A DNA stretch of 64,000 nucleotides from Microthrix sp041394405 (lineage in GTDB: Bacteria; Actinomycetota; Acidimicrobiia; Acidimicrobiales; Microtrichaceae): assembly GCA_041394405.1 (NCBI GenBank), contig JAWKIF010000006.1, positions 186,001 through 250,000 of the forward strand, given 5' to 3'. Shown here one piece after another: positions 1 through 10,353 of this stretch. Positions within the stretch are counted from its first letter, which is position 1; every line of letters begins with the position of its first letter. The position numbers and the translations under genes were made by a program. A model generated the notes under the pieces. The model searched no databases, was not told the DNA's origin, and saw nothing but the letters and a program-made list of their open reading frames with translations.

Positions 1-2
1 GC

Positions 3-305
3 GAACCGAGTGGAATCGACTCCTCCAGGGTCGGATCAGCCGACTACGGCCCCTACTCCGTGAAGCTCAAGTCGTGGACGCACCTTCCATGGGGCACGTC
101 GAGCGCGGCAATCGTTGGTCACGATCAGACGCCCGATTCGCTCGAGGACTACGGGGTCACTGTGGGAATGGAATCGACAGACATCGGCGCGTTCACGTGC
201 GTCTGGACGAACGAGGGTGTGACGATCGTCGAACCCCGTCCCGATTCAGGGGCGCCGGGCGTCGAACACTTCGTCCCAGCCGCGAGGTTCCTCGGGGGGC
301 GATGA
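3..305 (+). CDS. C-terminal part of an unidentified protein (5' end outside window)
   Basis: An open frame enters from the left edge and ends at the TGA at 303-305, giving the last 100 residues of a larger protein. An ATG-like GTG lies inside (position 60), but the frame is open upstream of it, so the true start is probably off-window. The peptide is mixed hydrophilic, with Trp residues and a Gly-rich C-terminus (FLGGR). I recognise no domain, signal or membrane segment. It is convergent with the amidohydrolase gene downstream. It could be the tail of a secreted or enzymatic protein; nothing in the fragment decides this. Confidence 0.45.
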   Translation, partial: EPSGIDSSRVGSADYGPYSVKLKSWTHLPWGTSSAAIVGHDQTPDSLEDYGVTVGMESTDIGAFTCVWTNEGVTIVEPRPDSGAPGVEHFVPAARFLGGR

Positions 306-341
306 GCGGTTCAGGGAGGGATGGGGGCATCCTCGTCTTGG

Positions 342-359
342 GGTAGGAATCCACCTACC
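342..359. terminator. Possible weak hairpin between convergent genes
   Basis: GGTAGG (342-347) and CCTACC (354-359) form a perfect 6-bp stem with a 6-base loop, in the 127-base gap between two convergent genes. There is no T-run, so an intrinsic terminator is only suggested. Confidence 0.25.
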
Positions 360-432
360 GTCGGTTTCGGGTTCGTCGGCCCGCTCGATTCCTTGGTCGC
401 TGACCCGCGGTCCCAGCTCCAGCCGGTCCCTC

Positions 433-2148
433 CTAGGCGAGCACCGGCGTGTGGGTGTCGCGGCCCGACCGCATGAGGGTGCCGGGGGTTTGGCCGGTGG
501 CCTGGCCGTCGACGACGGTGGAGGTGCCGTTCACCCAGACCTCGGCGATGCCCACCGAGTCGGCCGTGAGGCGGTCGGTGCCGCCGGGCAGGTCGGACAC
601 GAAGTGCACGGGGCCCGAGTCGACGGTGTCGGGGTCGAAGAGCACCAGGTCGGCGTGGTTGCCCACCTCGATGGTGCCCCGGTCGGTCAGGCCAAACAGG
701 CGGGCGGGCACCTGGGTCATCATCTGCACGGCCCGCTCCAGGCTGACCAGCCGCCGGCCACGCAGCGTGTCACCCAGGAACTTGGTGGGGTAGTTGGAGC
801 CCAGCATGCGGTCGAGGTGGGCTCCGGCGTCGGACCCGCCGAGCATGGCCAGGCTGCCGTCCCACACCTGGCGGCGCAGCTCCCAGCTGGCGTCGTCGTC
901 GTCGGTGGGCAGCGGCCACAGGATGGTGCGGAAATCGTCGTTGGCCACGATGTCCACCAGCGTGTCGAAGGCTCGTTGGTTGCGCTCGGCGGCGATGTCC
1001 TCCACCACCCGGCCGGTCAGGCCCTCGTTGGCCTCGGAGAAGGTCTCACCGATCTCGTAGCGGTCCCAGGCGGTGAGGCGGGACAGCGCGCCCGTTTCGG
1101 CGGCCGCCAGCTCGGCCAGGATGTGGCGCACGCCGCTTTGGGCCAGGTACTCCTGCTTCTGCGCCAGCGGCAGGCCCATGATGTGGCGCCAGCCCGGCAG
1201 CAGCCAGAGCCCGCAGTGGGTGCCGAAGCTCTGGGTCATGCCGGGCAGCGTGGGCATGGTGAGGGCCACGACGGCCAGGCCCTCCTCGGCCGCTCTGGCG
1301 CCCACCTCCAGTTGGCGGCGGTAGTCGTCGGGTTTGCGGCTGTCGATGGTGAGCACGTTCCAGTTCATGGGCCGCTGCCCGGCCCGCACCATGTCCAGGA
1401 TGTAGGCGTCCTCCTCCTCGGAGAACCCGTTGAGGCAGCCATCCATGACGAACTCCAGCGACGTGCCGTCAAACTCCGACACCACCCCGCACAGCGCAAG
1501 GACCTCCTCGCGGTTGGCGAAGCGGGAGGTCACCGGCACGCCGTCGCCGTCGGAGTGGGTGAAGGCCAGCGAGGTGGAGAAGCCCAGGCCCCCGGCCTCG
1601 ATGGAGCGCCGGAGCTCGTCGGACATGGCCTCGATCTCCTCGGCGGTGGCCTCCCGCTGGCCGTCATCGCCCACGACGTAGCGACGTATGGCGGAGTGGC
1701 CCACCAGGAACCCGGCGTTCACGGCCGTCCTGCCATCGAGACGGTCGAGGTACTCGCCAAAGCTCTCCCAGCCCCAGTCGACCCCCTCGGCAAGCGCGGG
1801 CAGCGGCATGCCCTCGACCTTGGCCATCATCCGGGCCACGTAGTCGCCGTCGCCTGGGCGAAGCGGCGCCAGGGTGAACCCGCAGTTGCCCGCCATCACG
1901 GTGGTGACGCCGTGAACGTTGGAGGGCGACGCCGTGGGATCCCAGTGCAGCTGAGCGTCGTAGTGGGTGTGGGGGTCGACGAACCCGGGAGCCAGCACCT
2001 TGCCGGTGCCGTCCACCTCGCGCGTGCCGGTTTCGGCCACCTCGCCCACGGCCGTGATGCGTCCGTCGGTGACGGCCACGTCGGCCGTTCGGGACTGCTT
2101 ACCGGTGCCGTCCACCACCCGGGCTCCTCGAATCACCAGATCTGCCAT
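433..2148 (-). CDS. N-acyl-D-amino-acid deacylase family amidohydrolase
   Basis: 571-residue amidohydrolase-superfamily enzyme of the D-aminoacylase type (COG3653), expected to remove the acyl group from N-acyl-D-amino acids or related amides using zinc. It opens with the usual beta-sandwich strand (MADLVIRGARVVDGTG). The metal-binding HTH is at about residues 60-62 (DPHTHYDAQ), and the NCGF segment characteristic of D-aminoacylases follows at about 88-91. Near the C-terminus GGSDAGAH carries the conserved Asp and the chain returns to the sandwich domain. The start at 2148 is set by a GGAGG about 8 bases upstream; the frame stays open further upstream but without family similarity. It is divergent from an amino-acid-type ABC transporter, suggesting that uptake and hydrolysis are linked. 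The exact substrate is not determinable. Confidence 0.85.
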   Translation of the reverse strand: MADLVIRGARVVDGTGKQSRTADVAVTDGRITAVGEVAETGTREVDGTGKVLAPGFVDPHTHYDAQLHWDPTASPSNVHGVTTVMAGNCGFTLAPLRPGDGDYVARMMAKVEGMPLPALAEGVDWGWESFGEYLDRLDGRTAVNAGFLVGHSAIRRYVVGDDGQREATAEEIEAMSDELRRSIEAGGLGFSTSLAFTHSDGDGVPVTSRFANREEVLALCGVVSEFDGTSLEFVMDGCLNGFSEEEDAYILDMVRAGQRPMNWNVLTIDSRKPDDYRRQLEVGARAAEEGLAVVALTMPTLPGMTQSFGTHCGLWLLPGWRHIMGLPLAQKQEYLAQSGVRHILAELAAAETGALSRLTAWDRYEIGETFSEANEGLTGRVVEDIAAERNQRAFDTLVDIVANDDFRTILWPLPTDDDDASWELRRQVWDGSLAMLGGSDAGAHLDRMLGSNYPTKFLGDTLRGRRLVSLERAVQMMTQVPARLFGLTDRGTIEVGNHADLVLFDPDTVDSGPVHFVSDLPGGTDRLTADSVGIAEVWVNGTSTVVDGQATGQTPGTLMRSGRDTHTPVLA

Positions 2149-2200
2149 GGGGTTGTGACCTCCAGTTGGGGGGCGGAAGCAGGGGCTTCGCCGAGCGATT

Positions 2201-2235
2201 TCTGACGCGCCGTCAGATTCTGACACAGTGTCAGA
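2201..2235. promoter_or_regulatory. Two tandem 17-bp palindromes, likely repressor operators
   Basis: TCTGACG-CGC-CGTCAGA (2201-2217) and TCTGACAC-A-GTGTCAGA (2219-2235) are both perfect inverted repeats, share TCTGAC/GTCAGA ends, and have centres 18 bp apart on the same helix face region. They lie between the divergent amidohydrolase and ABC-transporter genes. The size and symmetry fit a dimeric TetR- or GntR-type regulator. No regulator gene is in the window. Confidence 0.75.
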
Positions 2236-2383
2236 TCGGCAGCGGGGGTTGCGTCGGCATCGCCGAAAGGCGTGGCGCCGTGGGCGGCACGCCAACCACG
2301 CTGCGTGACGGTTTGCGCGCGGCCTACGCTGCTGGTGCACTGTGTGTCGGGGGTCACCGGATCCCGATGGTTGAGGAGATTTG

Positions 2384-3778
2384 ATGAAGCAAGTTCGCAC
2401 GACGTCGATGGTGGCACTGGTTGCCCTGATGTTGGTGGCCGCAGCGTGCGGCGCAAAGGGGTCCTCCGGGAGCGAGGAGGGCAACGGCGACGCGCCGGCC
2501 ACCACCGAGGTGACCGCCGACGACGCTGCGAACTTCGGCGACATCGAGGCGCCGTGCGGCCCGGGTGAGGCCACCATCGAGGAGAGCGAGGCCGGTACCG
2601 GCACCGACAAGCTCTACATCGGAGTGAACTCCGACAAGGGCTCCCAGGTCCGTCCCGGCCTGCTGCGGGAACTGTGGGACGCCTCCAACGCCTACGTGGA
2701 CTGGTGCAACGAGCAGGGTGGCATCGCCGGGTTGCAGATCGAGGTCGTCGACCTGGACGGCAAGCTCACCGAGGTGCCCCAGTACCTGCCCAAGGCGTGC
2801 AACGACGTGTTTGCCATGGTGGGCGGCGGCACCACGCTGGACAGCCTGCAGCTGGAGGGCCCGACCAACCTGAAGGACTGCGGCCAGCTGGACATGCCGG
2901 GTTTCACCGTGACCAAGGAGAAGGCCGAAGCCACCGACACCTACCTTGCGGCTCTGCCCAACCCCGCCTCCGTGCGGCCGGCATCGTTGTTCGAGTACCT
3001 GGCCCAGACCTACCCCGAGGAATCGGGCGACATTGCCACCGCGTACGGCGACCTGGACAGCATCGCCTTTGTGCGTGATCAGACCAACGCGGTGCTGGAG
3101 AAGATGGGCCCCCCGCTGGGCGTTGGCGATCAGATCGCCTACGCCGTGGTGGGCCAGGACTTCAAGCTGATCTCCCAACGGCTGAAGGGCTCCGGGGCCA
3201 CCATGGGCACCTACGTCGGCGAGCCGGCCAACTTCGGCCTGTTGCTGAAGTCGATGAAGGAGGACGGGGTGGACATCCCCATGTTCGGCGAGGCCAACCT
3301 GTACGACCCCCTGACCTTGGAGGCGGGCAGCGACCCGCTGGGCGACGTGCTGGTGCGCATCCCGCACCCGCCCTTCGAGGAGGCCGAGGACTACCCCGCC
3401 ATCACCAAGTTCCTGGAGCTCATGGACGCCCGCGAAGCCGAGGACCCCGAGGCCAAGACCGCAGCCCTGGGCATTCAGTCGATGTCGTCCTGGTTGCTGT
3501 TCAGCGAGGCGGCCACCGCGTGCGGCAGCACCGGCGACAAGGTGATCAGCCGCGACTGCATCCGCGACGAGGTCACCAAGATCGGCGAGTGGGACGGTGG
3601 CGGGCTGCACGCTCCCACCAACCCGGGCGAGTCCTTGCCGGCGGGGTGCATCATCGTGATGACCGTGGAGGGCGACGCGTTCACCCGCAAATTCCCCGAG
3701 GTGGGAAGCGACGATGCCACCGATGACGGCTACTACTGCCCCGAGGAGAACGATGTCGTCGAGATCGACCTGGGCTGA
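2384..3778 (+). CDS. ABC transporter substrate-binding lipoprotein (branched-chain amino acid type)
   Basis: 464-residue extracytoplasmic solute receptor. A signal peptide with hydrophobic core (residues about 8-20) ends in a lipobox, LVAAAC, predicting lipidation at Cys22; a Ser/Gly/Glu-rich linker follows. The rest reads as a type-1 periplasmic-binding fold of the Leu/Ile/Val receptor class (LYIGVNSDKG, the NEQGGIAG segment typical of the family, and later a VGQDFKLISQRL region). The ATG at 2384 is chosen because GAGGAG ends 5 bases upstream; a TTG lies just before it. It is the first gene of a transporter operon with fused permease and two ATPases immediately downstream. The ligand is unknown; the divergent D-aminoacylase hints at acyl-amino acids or peptides. 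Confidence 0.9.
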   Translation: MKQVRTTSMVALVALMLVAAACGAKGSSGSEEGNGDAPATTEVTADDAANFGDIEAPCGPGEATIEESEAGTGTDKLYIGVNSDKGSQVRPGLLRELWDASNAYVDWCNEQGGIAGLQIEVVDLDGKLTEVPQYLPKACNDVFAMVGGGTTLDSLQLEGPTNLKDCGQLDMPGFTVTKEKAEATDTYLAALPNPASVRPASLFEYLAQTYPEESGDIATAYGDLDSIAFVRDQTNAVLEKMGPPLGVGDQIAYAVVGQDFKLISQRLKGSGATMGTYVGEPANFGLLLKSMKEDGVDIPMFGEANLYDPLTLEAGSDPLGDVLVRIPHPPFEEAEDYPAITKFLELMDAREAEDPEAKTAALGIQSMSSWLLFSEAATACGSTGDKVISRDCIRDEVTKIGEWDGGGLHAPTNPGESLPAGCIIVMTVEGDAFTRKFPEVGSDDATDDGYYCPEENDVVEIDLG

Positions 3779-3781
3779 GAC

Positions 3782-6231
3782 GTGATCGCAGCCGTGCTCG
3801 CCCAGGCGGGCGGCACCCCCAACCTGTGGAACCAGTTCCTGACCGCCACGGTGGCCGGGTTGGTGACGGCCGCCCTGTACGCCATCGCTGCCTCGGGCCT
3901 GGTGGTCACCTACACCACCTCCGGGGTGTTCAACTTCGCCCACGGGGCGTTCGGCATGATGGCCGCCTTCACCTATTGGCAATTCACCGAGGACTGGGGC
4001 CTGCATCCGTTGCTGGGCCTGGCGCTGGTGGTGTTCGTGGTGGCACCCCTGTTTGGGGCGGTGGTGGAACGGGTGCTGATGCGCAACCTGGAGGGCACCT
4101 CCGAGCTGATCAAGCTGGTGGTCACCGTCAGCCTGCTGCTGGCCCTCATCGGCCTGGCGCCGGTCATTTGGGACAGCTCGGTGGCCCGCTCGGTGCCGGA
4201 GTTCTTCGAGCGCTCCGACCCCATCACCGTCGCCGGGGTGGGCGTCAGCGTCCACCGCATCGTCATCTTCGCCACGGCCCTGGCGGTGGCGCTGGGACTG
4301 CGGGTGTTGCTGTACAGCACGCGCATCGGGGTGGCCATGCGGGCCGTGGTGGACGACCGGTCGCTGGCCCAGCTGAACGGCGCGCGCCCCGGCCTGACGT
4401 CCATGGCCAGCTGGGGGCTGGGCGCCGGCCTGGCGGCACTGGCCGGCATCCTCGGGGCGCCCATCTCCACGCTGGAGGCCATCACCCTCACGCTGCTGGT
4501 GTTCAACGCCTATGCCGCCCCCGTCATCGGGCGGCTGAAGTCGGTGCCGCTGACCTTTGTCGGCGCGATCATCCTCGGGCTCGCCCAGAGCTACGTGTCC
4601 AGCTTCGTGAAGGCCGGCGACACCAACGGGCTGGAGCGGGCGCTGACCAACTTCGAGCGCGACTCCGGGTGGACCCTGGCCAACCTGCAATCCGCCATGC
4701 CCGCGATCGTGCTGTTCGTCGTGATGTTGTTCATCCGCCCCGACAAGCAGCGCAGCCACAGCCTTAGTTCGGTTCGTGACCGCTTCCGGGTGCCCACCTG
4801 GCGGGTGGCGTTCATCGGCGCGGTGCTGTTCCCGGTTGCCACCGCCATGGCCACGGTGCTGGTGCCCGAGCCGTTCCGCATCTCGCTGGCCGGCGGCTAC
4901 GGCCTGGCTCTCGTTGCTCTGTCGCTGGTTCCGCTCGCCGGCTACTCGGGACAGATCTCCCTGGCCCAGATGAGCTTCGCCGGCATCGGAGCGGCCGTCA
5001 TGGGCAACCTGGGCACGAACATGAACCCGGCGCTGGCCCTGGTGGCCGCCGTCGTGGTGGCCGCCGCGGTGGGGGCGCTGGTGTCGCTCCCCGCCCTGCG
5101 GCTCTCCGGCATATACCTGGCGCTGCTGACCGCTGCGTTCGCCCTCATGTTGACCAAGCTGGTCCTGACGCAACAGAAGGTGATGCCCCAGGGGAACATT
5201 CAGGTGCCACCGCTGGTGGGCGGATGGAACACCTCATCGGCCCGCATGATCGTGGCGTCGGTGGCCTTCACGCTGGTGGGCCTGCTGGTGGTGGCGGTGC
5301 GTCGATCGGCGTTTGGCCGCCGGCTCGTGGCCATGAAGGACTCCCCGGATGCCTGTGCCACCCTGGGCCTCAACCTCACCCGCACCAACGTGTACGTCTT
5401 TGCGCTGTCCTCGGGCATCGCCGGTCTGGGCGGGGCGCTGCTGGCCAGCACCGTGCAGGCCGACCAGTTCAGCTTTGAGAACAGCCTGGCCGTCACCATG
5501 CTGGCCGTGGTGGGCGGCATCGGCCTGGTGGGCGGCGCGTTCTTCGGCGGACTGTTGCTGGGCGCCTTCCAGTCGATCCTCGGCCCGCTGTTCTCGGGCA
5601 ACTCCATCGGGTACTTCGGAGCGCCCTCGGGTGCGGCCATCTTCACCCTCGGTGTGGAACAGGTCACCAAGTTCGCGCCCGGGTTGATGGGCATCAGCCT
5701 GGGCCGCAACCCCAGCGGGGCCATGTCCGAGGTTGGGGCCGGATTCCGGGCGGTGGGGGAGCGCCTCGAGGCCCTGACCATCTCGGTGGCCGGTGTGGTC
5801 GCACTGTGGGCCTTGGCCGCGGCCGATGTGGTGTCGGGCTGGCAATTCACCTCGGCCACGCTGGTGTGGGTCGTTGCCGTGGCACCGCTGACACCTTTGC
5901 TGTTCGCCGGGCCCCACCCGGAGCGACGGCTGGGCGTGGCCGCCGTGGGCGTCGGGGCGACGCTGGTGGCCCTGGCCATCGATGTCGCGCAGCTGACCGA
6001 CTCGAACGGCTGGCGGGTGGTGGCCATGGTGGTGTTCGCTGCCCTGGTGGGTGTGGTGCTGACCCGGCTGTACGGGCCGCTGGAGGAGGTCGATGCGCCG
6101 GCCCCAGCGCCCTCGCCCGACCTGATCGGGGTGGAGAGCCCGCTGACGCGTGGCGACCGCATCGAGGCCGACGGCGTGATCGGCCTGACCGATGCCGACC
6201 TGGTGGAGGCCGACATGGTGGGGGGGCGCAG

Positions 6232-6235
<4 letters not shown>
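3782..6235 (+). CDS. Fused LivH-LivM permease of a branched-chain amino acid type ABC transporter
   Basis: 817-residue integral membrane protein combining both permease subunits that are usually separate. Residues about 1-325 match LivH (FNFAHGAFGMMAAF is the typical early motif). Residues about 335-650 match LivM (YSGQISLAQMSFAGIG, then LRLSGIYLALLTAAFALML). A further ~165 residues add several membrane spans and an acidic cytoplasmic tail (about 770-817) not present in ordinary LivM. The GTG start is 3 bases after the receptor stop. Its stop overlaps the ATG of the first ATPase (ATGA), so translation is likely coupled. It forms the translocation path for the substrate delivered by the lipoprotein. 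Confidence 0.88.
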
Positions 6236-7673
<1,438 letters not shown>

Positions 7674-7694
7674 CCGAATGAGGAGACGGTGACC

Positions 7695-8177
7695 ATGAAT
7701 GAACCGAACACCGGAGCGTCGAATATGGCGGAGCCTGCGAGCCCACCCCCCGACGGTCCACCCACTGACGGTCCACCCACTGACGGCCCACCCGCGGACA
7801 GTGCCGCGGGGCCCATGGGTGCCAGGGCCGAGGAGTTCACCGCCGAGATCTCCCAGCTGAAGCTGGGCGGTTCCTCGGCGCAGAACGAGGCCCGGGCGCT
7901 GCAGTTGGGGATCGTGGGCCTGGTGGTGCCGGTAGTGCTTGCCGTCGTCGGCATCCTCATGGTGATGTCCACCTCCGATGCGGCCGACCAGCGGGCGTTC
8001 GCCTCGCAGACGTTCTGGCTGGGCAACATCATCGTGGTGGTGGGCGCAGCCCTGTTCCTGCGCTACTCGTTGGGCCGCTATCTGCGTTTCTGGATGATCC
8101 GCCTCATCCACGAGCAGCGCGCCCAAACCGACCGCGTGGTCGATGCCATCGAACGAGCCTCGGCACCCCTGGACTGA
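7695..8177 (+). CDS. Small two-span membrane protein with Pro-rich N-terminus
   Basis: 160-residue protein of unknown function. The N-terminal ~40 residues are low complexity, including three DGPP(T/A) units encoded by 15-bp tandem repeats. Two hydrophobic helices follow (roughly residues 73-92, LGIVGLVVPVVLAVVGILMV, and 110-128), then a basic, amphipathic tail (LGRYLRFWMIRLIHEQRAQ) predicted to be cytoplasmic. The ATG at 7695 is preferred because AGGAG ends 9 bases upstream; a GTG at 7689 is too close. It sits directly behind LivF and may be an accessory subunit of the transporter, but this rests on position alone. Confidence 0.7.
   Translation: MNEPNTGASNMAEPASPPPDGPPTDGPPTDGPPADSAAGPMGARAEEFTAEISQLKLGGSSAQNEARALQLGIVGLVVPVVLAVVGILMVMSTSDAADQRAFASQTFWLGNIIVVVGAALFLRYSLGRYLRFWMIRLIHEQRAQTDRVVDAIERASAPLD
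7752..7796 (+). repeat. Three tandem 15-bp repeats inside the Pro-rich coding region
   Basis: The unit GACGGTCCACCCACT occurs at 7752-7766 and 7767-7781 identically, and a diverged third copy fills 7782-7796. In frame it encodes Asp-Gly-Pro-Pro-Thr, so copy-number changes would not break the reading frame. Confidence 0.85.
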
Positions 8178-8180
8178 GTC

Positions 8181-8224
8181 AACTTGTGCCCCCCCAGGGC
8201 AAGTTCGTAGAGTTCGTGCACGAA
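8181..8224. terminator. Stem-loop and 12-bp palindrome between transporter and ATP synthase operons
   Basis: AACTT-GT-GCCC pairs with GGGC-AAGTT (8181-8205; 9 bp with a 2-base bulge). Just after it, TTCGTGCACGAA (8213-8224) is a perfect palindrome. No T-run follows. The hairpin may end the transporter transcript; the palindrome may be an operator for the ATP synthase operon. Confidence 0.4.
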
Positions 8225-8339
8225 TTCACGAGCCGAATTCCCAGGGTTTTCCGGCCGCATGTGCGGTCCGAGCCCGACCCCCCTTCCGTATCCCGCACCG
8301 CCGGCGTGCCCGCCTCCGATGACAGGTGAGAGAACCTCA

Positions 8340-8690
8340 GTGCCCACCGCCAAGGTCACCCCCAAGCTGTCGCTGCGCAGCGCAGGCGGAGTAGCTCCCC
8401 CGCCGCGTCTCAGCGAGCAGATTGACCGGGGTCACGGGGGCTACCTGCTGGCCATCGCTCCGGCGCTGTTCGGGCTGGTGGGTTGGTGGCTCGACTCGCT
8501 CCTGGGCTGGGCGCCGGTGCTCACCATCCTCGGTGCCACCTACGGCCTCGTCGGCGCGCTGGTGAAGGTGATCATGAGCTATCGGGCCGAGATGGCGCTG
8601 CAGGGCGATGCCCGGCGTACCGTCCGAAATACCGCTGAGGGCTCACATCGCGCTGCGGCGGCCGTCGAATCCGATCAGGCGGCCACATGA
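8340..8690 (+). CDS. atpZ: AtpZ-like F0F1-ATPase accessory membrane protein
   Basis: 116-residue protein with a short basic N-terminus and two membrane helices (LLAIAPALFGLVGWWLDSLL and VLTILGATYGLVGALVKVIM), the pattern of the AtpZ/AtpQ family encoded at the head of many ATP synthase operons. The Gly-rich second helix with G-A-T-Y-G-L-V-G is typical. These proteins are thought to help ion uptake or c-ring assembly. The GTG at 8340 is selected from AGGTGAG 9 bases upstream; an in-frame ATG at 8319 would add seven residues. Its stop overlaps the next gene's ATG by 4 bases. Confidence 0.75.
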   Translation: MPTAKVTPKLSLRSAGGVAPPPRLSEQIDRGHGGYLLAIAPALFGLVGWWLDSLLGWAPVLTILGATYGLVGALVKVIMSYRAEMALQGDARRTVRNTAEGSHRAAAAVESDQAAT

Positions 8691-9187
8691 CCCAGCCGAC
8701 CAACCCCATGCTGGCCCGGATCGAGGGCCCGTCACCCGCCATGGAGGTGGCCCTCGACCTGCTGCGTCGCGGTCTGGTGTGGGCGCCCATCGCCGTGCTG
8801 GGCGCCGCCGCCATCTGGGGCACCGCGGGCGCCGCCTCGGCCGCCTACGCCCTGGCCATCGTGGTGGCCAACTTCCTCCTGTCGGCGTGGCTGCTTCAGG
8901 TCGGTGGCCGCATCTCGCTGGCCGCCATGGCCGGCGCAGCCTTCTTCGGCTACGTCCTGCGCTTGGGCCTCATCCTGGCCGCCGTACTGCTCGTGAAGGA
9001 CGCCACCTGGCTCGATCCGGTCGCACTCGGCGTGGTGTTGATCGTCAGCCACCTCGGTCTGCTCTTCTGGGAGCTTCGCTACGTGTCGGGTTCCATGGCG
9101 TTCCCCGGCCTGAAGCCCCGCCCCGGTTCCACCCCCAAGCCCGCCACCTCCGTCGTCGAGACGCCCCTCAGTCAAGGAGCCCCCTGA
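8687..9187 (+). CDS. AtpI-like ATP synthase subunit I family protein
   Basis: 166-residue membrane protein with about four helices (around residues 30-46, 48-70, 78-104 and 110-130) ending in a Pro-rich cytoplasmic tail. Position between AtpZ and subunit a, and the small four-helix architecture, match the ATP synthase I chain family, a poorly conserved assembly factor for the c-ring. Sequence similarity by eye is weak, so the assignment relies largely on context. The ATG overlaps the atpZ stop. An AAGGAG at the end of this gene (9175-9180) is the ribosome site of atpB. Confidence 0.7.
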   Translation: MTQPTNPMLARIEGPSPAMEVALDLLRRGLVWAPIAVLGAAAIWGTAGAASAAYALAIVVANFLLSAWLLQVGGRISLAAMAGAAFFGYVLRLGLILAAVLLVKDATWLDPVALGVVLIVSHLGLLFWELRYVSGSMAFPGLKPRPGSTPKPATSVVETPLSQGAP

Positions 9188-9188
9188 C

Positions 9189-9968
9189 GTGTTTGCCCTG
9201 GAATTCCCCTCGATCAACGACATCGTCGAATGGCCGGCGCTGTTTGGCGACGGCGAGTTCTTCGCCTTCAACAAGATCGCCCTCATCTCGCTGATCGCCG
9301 TGGTCGTCCCCACCATCCTGTTCCTGCTTGCAGCGAAGAAGGGCAAGGAGAACCCGGTGCCCCGCGGCGTCCAGAACGTGGTGGAGGCCTCGGTGGAGTT
9401 CATGGAGAAGCAGGTGGTGATGCCCACCATCGGCCCCGACGGCATGCGCTATCTGCCCATGTTGACCGCCATGTTCTTCTTCATCTTCATCGGCAACCTG
9501 TTCGAGATCATCCCCACCTCCCACATGCCGGCCAACGCCCGCATGGCCAACCCGCTGCTGTTGGCGCTCGTCACCTGGGTGATGTTCATCGGGGTCGGCC
9601 TCAAGCACAACGGCATCAGCTACCTGAAGGAGGCGCTGTTTCCGCCGGGCGTGCCCAAGGCGCTGTACATCCTGGTCACCCCCATCGAGTTCATCTCCAC
9701 CTTCCTGGTGCGGCCCTTCTCGCTGGCGGTGCGGCTCTTCGCCAACATGCTCGCCGGCCACATCCTGCTGGTGACCTTCTCGGTGCTCACCCTGGGCCTG
9801 CTGCTTGCCGAGACCTCGCAGGTCTTCCTGGTGCCGCTGTCCATTGCGCCGTTCGTCGGGCTCATCGCGTTCACCGCCTTCGAGTTGATGGTCGCCTTCC
9901 TTCAGGCCTACATCTTCAGCCTCCTGGCCGGCGTGTACATCGGCGGCGCCCTGCACCCCGCCCACTGA
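9189..9968 (+). CDS. atpB: ATP synthase F0 subunit a
   Basis: 259-residue proton-channel subunit, half of the path for protons through F0. The critical helix is near residues 175-195: RPFSLAVRLFANMLAGH contains the invariant Arg (in VRLFAN) that faces the c-ring carboxylate. The N-terminal segment and five to six hydrophobic helices fit the family length. Translation starts at GTG 9189, 9 bases after AAGGAG. It is followed by the c-subunit gene with a 75-base gap that carries a fresh ribosome site, consistent with the high c-subunit expression needed for the ring. Confidence 0.96.
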   Translation: MFALEFPSINDIVEWPALFGDGEFFAFNKIALISLIAVVVPTILFLLAAKKGKENPVPRGVQNVVEASVEFMEKQVVMPTIGPDGMRYLPMLTAMFFFIFIGNLFEIIPTSHMPANARMANPLLLALVTWVMFIGVGLKHNGISYLKEALFPPGVPKALYILVTPIEFISTFLVRPFSLAVRLFANMLAGHILLVTFSVLTLGLLLAETSQVFLVPLSIAPFVGLIAFTAFELMVAFLQAYIFSLLAGVYIGGALHPAH

Positions 9969-10043
9969 GCCCCGCCGACTCCGGCACCGACTCGTCCATC
10001 CACCCACCAGTAATCGTCCACACAACCAAGGAGAGCACTCCAC

Positions 10044-10343
10044 ATGAGCGTTCTGTCCCAAGCAGCACACCACGCCATCGAGGTCGCCCAGCAGGCCGAC
10101 GGGCTCAGCGCCGATGACGCCAAGTCCGTCGCCGGCGCCCAGGGCGCGGGCCAGGCCTACGGCCTCGCCGCCATCGGCCCGGGCATCGGCATCGGCTACC
10201 TGGTGGGCCAGGCCGTGCAGGCCATCGCCCGTCAGCCCGAGGCCGCCGGTCAGGTGCAGACCACCATGTTCCTGGGCATCGCCTTCACCGAGGCCTTGGC
10301 CCTCATCGGCTTCGTGGTGTTCATTCTGCTGAAGTTCGTCTGA
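10044..10343 (+). CDS. atpE: ATP synthase F0 subunit c
   Basis: 99-residue c-ring subunit made of two helices joined by the ARQPE polar loop. Helix one carries the Gly-rich packing motif GPGIGIG (about residues 45-51). Helix two carries the ion-binding Glu at position 83 (FTEALALIGF). The absence of the Gln and Ser/Thr partners of sodium-type rings suggests proton coupling. An N-terminal extension of some 25 hydrophilic residues precedes helix one, longer than in typical bacterial c subunits. A ribosome site (AAGGAG, 10030-10035) supports the ATG at 10044. Confidence 0.96.
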   Translation: MSVLSQAAHHAIEVAQQADGLSADDAKSVAGAQGAGQAYGLAAIGPGIGIGYLVGQAVQAIARQPEAAGQVQTTMFLGIAFTEALALIGFVVFILLKFV

Positions 10344-10353
10344 GGGGTTGGCC

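Noticed and set aside
451..2205. A 584-codon plus-strand frame over the amidohydrolase
   Set aside because: The minus-strand frame has full D-aminoacylase motifs; the plus frame is Gly/His-rich with none.
2354..5173. A 939-codon open frame on the minus strand opposite the transporter genes
   Set aside because: Composition (Gln/His/Gly-rich) and lack of domains mark it as antisense shadow of the lipoprotein and permease genes.
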